Positions 59,537-64,000 of a stretch of 64,000 bases of DNA are shown in pieces. Position 1 is the stretch's first letter, and each line of letters starts with the position of its first letter. The notes under the pieces are model-generated. The model ran no database searches. It was not told the DNA's origin and saw only the letters and a program-made list of their open reading frames with translations. Origin of the DNA: Bacillota bacterium (GTDB taxonomy: Bacteria; Bacillota; Clostridia; Christensenellales; Aristaeellaceae). The translations under genes were made by a program, and so were the position numbers. Location: NCBI GenBank assembly GCA_023411375.1, contig JAEYOW010000041.1, forward strand, positions 1 to 64,000, read 5' to 3'.

Positions 59537-61504
59537 ATGGCTAACTGGTTAATCGAGCGGACGGTAGACCTCCAGCGCAGCGCCTCCGTCGAGCTGTATC
59601 CCGAGGCGCTGATGGTGTGCGGAGATCATCAGGCGCACACGCTGCGCATCCGGGTGATGGACGGCGGCAAGCCCGCCGACCTGACGGGCGGCAGCGTCGA
59701 GGGCTATTTCGTGCGCGACGACGAGGCTTCCGTGCGCGTCGGCGGCGAGCTTAACGGCAACACGGCGACGGTGACGATGGCGCAGGCGTGCTATGCCATC
59801 ATGGGTAAGCTGACGGCTGTGGTGCGGCTCTCGCTTGGAGGCCGCACAATCACCCTTTGCGCGCTGACGTTCGCGGTGCGCGACCTTGTGACGGACGCCA
59901 TCGTAGACCCCGGCGGGGTCATCCCCTCCATCGCGGAGCTGCTCAGCAAGATCGAGGCCATGGAGGCGGGCACGGCGGCGGCGGTCGCGGGCGCGGAAGC
60001 CGCCGCCAAAGCGGCGTCGGAAGCCAATACGGCCAAGACCGCAGCCAACAGCGCGGCCAGCCGGGCCAATACGGCGGCGGCCAGCGCAGAGGGCGCGGCG
60101 AGCGACGCCATCCTTGCGGCTGGGGACGCGGACGACGCGGCGGACGCGGCCAACCTCGCGACGGCTGGGGCCAACGCGGCGGCTAATCGGGTGGATACCG
60201 CCATCCAGCGCGCCAACACGGCGGCGGCTGGGGCCGATACGGCAAGGGACGCGGCCAACACAGCGGCGGGCAATGCGGGCACTGCCGCAGAGGGGGCCAA
60301 CGCGGCCAAGGCCGCCGCGAATACGGCGGCAGGCAATGCCAACACGGCGGCCAGCGGGGCCAACGCGGCCAAAGCCGCCGCGAATACGGCGGCAGGCAAC
60401 GCCGACACGGCGGCGGCGGGAGCCAATCAGGCCGCCGCCAGGATCGACAACATGACCGCCGAGGCGACACCCGTCGAGCCGGGTGGCGCGCCGACCGTGG
60501 CAGTCGGCGAGAAGGACGGCCACAAGCATCTGACGCTGGGCATTCCGCGCGGCGCGACTGGCGCGACTGGCCCGCAGGGGCCGGGCTACACCATCAAGGG
60601 GCAGGCATACGCCACGGTGGCCGCGCTTCAGGCGGCGGTGCCGTCGCCCGCCGTGGGCGACCAGTACAACGTGGGAGCCGCCGCGCCGTACAACGTTTAC
60701 CGCTGGACGGGCAGCGCGTGGGAGGATCAGGGGACGATACAGGGCCAGAGCGGTCAGGATGGCGTGTCGCCCACAGCCAACGTCGTTAAGACAGGCCGCA
60801 CAGCGACCATCACCATCACGGACGCGGACGGCACGACCACCGCGACCGTGACGGACGGTCTGGACGGCGTGGATGGAGCCGACGCGCCCCCCACCGTGCA
60901 TGTGGGGCCGGAGGAGCCGACGGGCGGGGAAACCGTGTGGGTGAAACCCGGTGCGCCGGATGCGGGAACGACGGGCGCGGATATCCCGGTCGGGCCGGAG
61001 GACGCGCGGACGCTGGCGGAAGTGCTAGCGGGCAAGCTGGCAATCAGCCAAGACGGGGCAACGCCGTTTGCGCTGGCACGGTTTACCTCCGATGTTGGCG
61101 GGATTATTCCGCTTCCGACAGCCCTGGGCGCGCTGTACGCGACGGGAACGGACGAGGTGGCGCGCTTTGGCGTGCTGCCGGTCAACTGCGGCGGCACGGG
61201 GAGAGCGACCCCGGCAGGAGCGCGCGAGGCGTTGCAACTGCAAAACGGCGCGCTGATGATTGTCAAATGGGGCACTTTCAGCGCAACGGTCGGAGCAAAT
61301 TCAAATTTGACGCAAGAGGTGCAGTTTGATACCGCATTCCCAAACTACGCGTTAGTTGTCGTGGCTACTGCCGTTACCGGATTGCCGCGAGATATATCCG
61401 CGTCGGTTTCAACGCTGTCGACGAGTGGGTTTACCGCGTTTTTGGGGAACCGTCTTACTGCTGACCGGGCGGCATCGTTTTACTGGCTTGCAATTGGTAG
61501 ATGA
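59537..61504 (+). CDS. Tail fibre 1 with BppU-like N-terminus and collagen-like segment
   Basis: The 655-residue protein starts MANWLIERTVDLQRSASVEL; the first 130 residues resemble BppU-type baseplate-binding domains. An Ala/Asn/Thr-rich coiled coil with 21-residue repeats (about 150-300) follows, then a short collagen-like 'GATGATGPQGP' and a spacer with 'SGQDGVSPTANVVKTG'. The C-terminal receptor-binding domain starts near 'NGALMIVKWGTFSATVGANS' and resembles Gp53-like beta tips. GGAGGC precedes the ATG by 6 bases; the open frame further left is not used. Confidence 0.85.
   Translation: MANWLIERTVDLQRSASVELYPEALMVCGDHQAHTLRIRVMDGGKPADLTGGSVEGYFVRDDEASVRVGGELNGNTATVTMAQACYAIMGKLTAVVRLSLGGRTITLCALTFAVRDLVTDAIVDPGGVIPSIAELLSKIEAMEAGTAAAVAGAEAAAKAASEANTAKTAANSAASRANTAAASAEGAASDAILAAGDADDAADAANLATAGANAAANRVDTAIQRANTAAAGADTARDAANTAAGNAGTAAEGANAAKAAANTAAGNANTAASGANAAKAAANTAAGNADTAAAGANQAAARIDNMTAEATPVEPGGAPTVAVGEKDGHKHLTLGIPRGATGATGPQGPGYTIKGQAYATVAALQAAVPSPAVGDQYNVGAAAPYNVYRWTGSAWEDQGTIQGQSGQDGVSPTANVVKTGRTATITITDADGTTTATVTDGLDGVDGADAPPTVHVGPEEPTGGETVWVKPGAPDAGTTGADIPVGPEDARTLAEVLAGKLAISQDGATPFALARFTSDVGGIIPLPTALGALYATGTDEVARFGVLPVNCGGTGRATPAGAREALQLQNGALMIVKWGTFSATVGANSNLTQEVQFDTAFPNYALVVVATAVTGLPRDISASVSTLSTSGFTAFLGNRLTADRAASFYWLAIGR
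60230..60418 (+). repeat. 63-base tandem repeats in fibre 1
   Basis: Three 63-base units encode 21-residue repeats; the last two (60293-60355 and 60356-60418) are near identical and read GANAAKAAANTAAGNA and so on. Such in-frame units can change fibre length by recombination. Confidence 0.8.
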
Positions 61505-61519
61505 TAAGGGGGATGTGAT

Positions 61520-61780
61520 ATGTATATTAAGCTAAACGCCGCAGGGCGCGTGTGTGCCGCCTCGCTGAACGGCATCCTCCCGGATGGGATGGAGATAACC
61601 ATACCAGAGGGATTTGAGCTGGACAAGCATGGTGATTGGAGGCTGGAGGGCGGCGCGCTTGTATACGACCCTCTGCCGGAGCTGGAGCCGCCGCCCTCGC
61701 CTATGGAGCAGCTGCAAGCGGAGGTTGCCGACCTGACGCTGGCGCTGGCGGAGTTAATTGGGACTGGAGGTGCTGGCTGA
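61520..61780 (+). CDS. Fibre accessory protein 1
   Basis: The 86-residue product MYIKLNAAGRVCAASLNGIL has a small beta domain ending 'GGALVYDPLPELEPPPSPME' and a short C-terminal helix. It is a paralogue of the product of 62392-62682 (shared MY...GRV...A and a '(G)ALVYDPLP/GAYVHDPLP' block). It may be a fibre chaperone or fibre-linked adaptor. It follows fibre 1 by 15 bases and its stop overlaps fibre 2's ATG. Confidence 0.7.
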   Translation: MYIKLNAAGRVCAASLNGILPDGMEITIPEGFELDKHGDWRLEGGALVYDPLPELEPPPSPMEQLQAEVADLTLALAELIGTGGAG

Positions 61781-62388
61781 TGGCTGTGATTAAGTATAAG
61801 GACGAGACAGGGAATTGGCAGACGCTCCCATCGGTGGGGCCTGTTGGCCCTCCCGGGCAGGACGGTGTTAACGGCGCGAGCGCCTACGAGCTGGCCGTGT
61901 CGCAGGGGTACACGGGCACGCTTGCGGAATGGCTTGCGGAGATGCTGCGGGCGACGGATATCGCCAACAACCTGACCACGGCAGACGCGGGCAAGGTATT
62001 GAGCGCGCTACAGGGCAAGCTGCTTAACGACGCGCTGGCGCTGAAAGCGCAATATACGCTGCTCTACACAAACGCCAGCCCTACGAGCGAGTTCGGGGCG
62101 TGGAAGACGAGCATGAATTTAAATGGCTATACGTCGGTGCTGATTGAGTTTTACGTCAACGCCGCAACGCTTGGCTACCGTCCGAGGCTCTTAGTGCCGA
62201 TTGGCGGCGAGGCTCTTGCTGTTGGGTTGATGAATACCGGACGCCAGGCATCCAGGAATGTGACCGTCGTGAGCGACGGCGTACTATTCGGGGATTGCTA
62301 TCTGCGCGACTACAACACAGCAGGCGCAGGTACCGTCGACAACACCTATATGGTGCCCTATCGCACATGGGCCGTGAAGGGGGTGTAG
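61780..62388 (+). CDS. Tail fibre 2, short collagen-like fibre
   Basis: The 202-residue protein starts MAVIKYKDETGNWQTLPSVG and 'PVGPPGQDGVNGASAYELAV', a collagen-like start common in Firmicutes phage fibres. 'LSALQGKLLNDALALKAQYT' is a helix before a C-terminal beta domain ('LNGYTSVLIEFYVNAATLGY' to 'NTYMVPYRTWAVKGV') that is probably receptor-binding. The ATG overlaps the previous stop. Confidence 0.75.
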   Translation: MAVIKYKDETGNWQTLPSVGPVGPPGQDGVNGASAYELAVSQGYTGTLAEWLAEMLRATDIANNLTTADAGKVLSALQGKLLNDALALKAQYTLLYTNASPTSEFGAWKTSMNLNGYTSVLIEFYVNAATLGYRPRLLVPIGGEALAVGLMNTGRQASRNVTVVSDGVLFGDCYLRDYNTAGAGTVDNTYMVPYRTWAVKGV

Positions 62389-62391
62389 AGA

Positions 62392-62682
62392 TTGTATAAA
62401 ATCATCATTGCCGGGGATGGGCGCGTATTGAGCGCCGCGACGGAGGATAGCGCGATTACCGGGGCTGTCGAGGTGGATACGTTGCCCGATGGTAATATCC
62501 ACGATTACCGCTATGTGGATGGCGCGTATGTGCATGACCCGCTGCCCGTGCCGGAGGTCATTCCCACGCCTACGCTTGACGAGCGCGTGGCCGCCGTCGA
62601 GGCCGGGCAGGAGACGCAGGACACGGCCATTGACGAGCTGGTGCAGGTCATGGCGGATATGATAGGGGGTGCGGTGCAATGA
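62392..62682 (+). CDS. Fibre accessory protein 2
   Basis: The 96-residue product, TTG start, reads MYKIIIAGDGRVLSAATEDS with 'YRYVDGAYVHDPLPVPEVIP' and a helical C-terminus 'LDERVAAVEAGQETQDTAID'. It is a paralogue of the 61520 gene and again follows a fibre gene, so fibre plus accessory appears twice. A ribosome site GGGGGTG (62377-62382) precedes it. Its stop overlaps the next ATG. Confidence 0.7.
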   Translation: MYKIIIAGDGRVLSAATEDSAITGAVEVDTLPDGNIHDYRYVDGAYVHDPLPVPEVIPTPTLDERVAAVEAGQETQDTAIDELVQVMADMIGGAVQ

Positions 62683-62855
62683 CACCGATCAAGCTCAAGA
62701 TTATGGTTAAGGCTACGGAGCTGCGAATGGGCAAGGGCGAGGCGCTGGAGGATATCCTGACGGGCTGGCCTGCGCTGACGGAGGACGACAAGGCGCAGAT
62801 TCGGGCGGCGGTTGAGGTTGCGGATGCGCCGGAGAGCGGAGGCGGTACGGTATGA
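62679..62855 (+). CDS. Small late protein before the holin candidate
   Basis: The 58-residue product MTPIKLKIMVKATELRMGKG continues 'ALEDILTGWPALTEDDKAQI', helical with the size and place of XkdX-type tail proteins, though the match is weak. It is coupled to both neighbours by ATGA overlaps. GATAGGGGGTG precedes the ATG. Confidence 0.6.
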   Translation: MTPIKLKIMVKATELRMGKGEALEDILTGWPALTEDDKAQIRAAVEVADAPESGGGTV

Positions 62856-62989
62856 TGTGGCTGCTGTGGCCCGTAGGCATCTGGCTGGCGCTGGTCGCCC
62901 TCATCCTATGGGCGGGCTGGCGTTGGCAATGGAATTGTCCGCACAGAGAGGAGGCGCCCGACGATGATCACGACGACGACCAGGCGTGA
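62852..62989 (+). CDS. Single-helix membrane protein, holin candidate
   Basis: The 45-residue product is MMWLLWPVGIWLALVALILW, a Trp-rich transmembrane helix, then a basic 'GWRWQW' turn and an acidic tail rich in Asp. Small size, one helix and overlap with the endolysin gene suggest a pinholin-like or spanin-unrelated holin. The overlap with the upstream stop (ATGA) supports coupling. The functional call is inference. Confidence 0.6.
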   Translation: MMWLLWPVGIWLALVALILWAGWRWQWNCPHREEAPDDDHDDDQA

Positions 62990-63779
62990 GCAGATGGCCC
63001 TTGCGGCCCGCAAGCTGCCCGGCTGCGGGTACGTGTGGGGCGCGCGCGGGGAGGTCTGCACGCAGGCGCTGCTTAACCGTCTGGCTAAGCAATACCCCGA
63101 CCAGACCAACATCCTGAGCATATGCACCAAGTGGATCGGCAAGCCCGTGTATGATTGCGCCACGCTGGTGCGGGCCTGCCTTGCGGCGGCTGGCATCGAG
63201 ATATGCAGCGGCGCGTCCTCTCAATGGCGCGGCGACTATTGGGAGGCCAAGGGCGAGATCGCGGACATGCCGCGCAATAAGCCCTGCGTGCTCTACAACG
63301 AGAGCGCAAACGCCAACCCCATGGGGCATACGGGCGTGTACCTCGGCGACGGCTGGGTGGTGGACGCGCGCGGAAGCCGCGAGGGCGTAATGCTTAGCAA
63401 GCTGGACAGCCGCCCATGGAGCCATTACGCCGTGCCCAGGGGCGCGGACGAGCGTGTGCAGCTCGAGACAGCCACCGTGCGCGCGGAATCCGGCGGCACG
63501 GTGCGCCTGCGCAAGGGGCCGAGCAAGTCCACCAGCACGCTTACTAAGGTGCCGATCGGCACGGAGGTGGCCGTGCTGGGGCGCGAAACAGGCTGGGCGC
63601 GGATTGTGGCCGGAGGCACTACCGGGTATATGATGCTGCAATTCCTTGACTTTGGCGGCGGCGCTGATCAGCCGGAGGGCGCGACGTACACCATTACCCT
63701 GCTGGATGCTACCGAGGCTGAGCGGGCCGCCATTGTGGCGGCGTGTGGGCGGGTGAGCGTGGCGCGGAACGTGGGTTAA
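62964..63779 (+). CDS. Endolysin: NlpC/P60-like amidase with SH3 domain
   Basis: The 271-residue protein should cut host peptidoglycan at lysis. The catalytic cysteine is in 'KPVYDCATLVRACLAAAG' (about residue 60) and the histidine in 'NPMGHTGVYLGDGWVVDARG' (about 116), as in NlpC/P60 phage hydrolases. A bacterial SH3 wall-binding domain follows ('GGTVRLRKGPSKSTSTLTKV', 'TEVAVLGRETGWARIVAGGT', about 170-225) and a short C-terminal domain. There is no signal peptide, so a holin is needed. GAGAGGAGG precedes the ATG. Confidence 0.9.
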   Translation: MITTTTRREQMALAARKLPGCGYVWGARGEVCTQALLNRLAKQYPDQTNILSICTKWIGKPVYDCATLVRACLAAAGIEICSGASSQWRGDYWEAKGEIADMPRNKPCVLYNESANANPMGHTGVYLGDGWVVDARGSREGVMLSKLDSRPWSHYAVPRGADERVQLETATVRAESGGTVRLRKGPSKSTSTLTKVPIGTEVAVLGRETGWARIVAGGTTGYMMLQFLDFGGGADQPEGATYTITLLDATEAERAAIVAACGRVSVARNVG

Positions 63780-63794
63780 TTCAAGGCATAACCA

Positions 63795-63821
63795 AGGCCC
63801 GCCGCGTAGTGCGGCGGGCCT
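63795..63821. terminator. Bidirectional terminator after the endolysin
   Basis: AGGCCCGCCGC pairs with GCGGCGGGCCT around GTAGT, between the convergent endolysin and minus-strand gene. It marks the end of the visible late operon. Confidence 0.8.
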
Positions 63822-63830
63822 GTTAAATTC

Positions 63831-63998
63831 CTATTCTGTTTGCTTTCTCCTCCCGTCCTCCGGGTACGGCTCGCCCTTGTCCACAAGCCAGCGTCCGCCG
63901 ATCTTCTTCGCGGTTTTGAGTTTGCCGCTCTGCGCCATCTTGCGGATCGTCGATGCGTCAACCTCGTGCAGCTCCGCGTACCCGGGCAGCGAGATCAT
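63831..63998 (-). CDS. Small helix-turn-helix (excisionase/AlpA-like) protein
   Basis: The minus strand reads MISLPGYAELHEVDASTIRK, 'MAQSGKLKTAKKIGGRWLVD' and a basic end, 55 residues to the stop at 63831. The helix-turn-helix 'YAELHEVDASTIRKMAQSGK' with 'GGRWLVD' wing is like MerR-type excisionase or AlpA DNA-binding proteins. The true start may lie beyond the window. It is the first gene against the phage late direction, so it may be a phage right-end regulator or the first gene outside the phage. Confidence 0.6.
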   Translation of the reverse strand: MISLPGYAELHEVDASTIRKMAQSGKLKTAKKIGGRWLVDKGEPYPEDGRRKQTE

Positions 63999-64000
63999 TT

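Larger units (their letters stand above)
30110..64000 (+). mobile_element. Mu-like transposable prophage with siphovirus virion genes (right end not seen)
   Basis: The element starts near TGTAACGG at 30110 inside the ICE relaxase gene and runs past the window. It carries MuA, MuB, Gam, GemA, Mor and Gp27-type genes, so it should replicate by transposition. The head and tail genes are SPP1/HK97-like with a long tape measure, Dit and Tal, so the virion is a siphovirus rather than the contractile Mu type. The repressor runs leftward and almost everything else rightward. The left end is inferred from the loss of relaxase homology, not from a matched right end. Confidence 0.9.

Noticed and set aside
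1..64000. CRISPR arrays, tRNA or rRNA genes
   Set aside because: No regularly spaced repeats and no cloverleaf or rRNA stretches were seen by eye; a tRNA or covariance scan was not possible.

Overview
The window looks like DNA from a gut-type Clostridia bacterium (Firmicutes; Oscillospirales-like is a guess). The grounds are strong AGGAGG-type ribosome sites, Tn1549/CTn-type conjugation genes of the kind known from Clostridioides difficile and relatives, TnpW/TnpX/TnpV-type transposon genes, and moderately high GC. No chromosomal housekeeping gene is visible, so the host cannot be named more closely.

Region 1 (121-about 30109) is part of an integrative conjugative element (ICE) backbone. In order it encodes a VirB4 ATPase, a small membrane protein, an NlpC/P60 wall hydrolase, DUF4315 and DUF4366 surface proteins, a Phd/Doc toxin-antitoxin pair, TopB, an XRE regulator, a YodL/DUF4316 protein, a small transfer-assisting protein, a very large methylase/helicase, a DUF3849 protein, MobC, a zinc-ribbon protein and a relaxase. 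The backbone has been hit at least four times. An IS150-like IS3-family element (1-120) abuts virB4. A 6.8 kb serine-recombinase mobilizable transposon (1005-7827) splits virB4 just before its Walker A codons. A group II intron (24279-27017) splits the methylase/helicase gene. A Mu-like prophage begins inside the relaxase gene (about 30110). The ICE is therefore probably no longer self-transmissible, and its cargo transposon also carries a damaged relaxase.

Region 2 (about 30110 to beyond the right edge) is a Mu-type transposable prophage with a non-Mu virion. The early block has an S24/LexA-type repressor, a divergent consensus promoter with operators, a Cro-like protein, MuA, MuB, Gam, GemA and Mor. 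Next come a Gp27-type small terminase, a phage NusG-like (NGN plus KOW) protein, an independently transcribed DUF4236 moron and a large terminase. The head genes follow: an SPP1-type portal, a MuF protein fused to a zinc-metallopeptidase toxin-like domain with a small downstream gene, a scaffold and a capsid protein. The tail is long and non-contractile: connectors, a tube protein, tail chaperones joined by a probable +1 frameshift, a 1520-residue tape measure, Dit, a His-rich Tal protein and two fibre/accessory pairs. A one-helix holin candidate and an NlpC-type endolysin end the visible late operon. The right phage end is not in the window.

The most interesting signals are the precise reconstruction of nested insertions in conjugation genes, tnpV lying in an alternative frame of the giant helicase gene, the phage NusG paralogue together with two inverted copies of a structured intergenic element showing compensatory changes, a 17-base motif repeated at two operon junctions, the MuF-metallopeptidase/small gene pair, and the tail-chaperone frameshift site.
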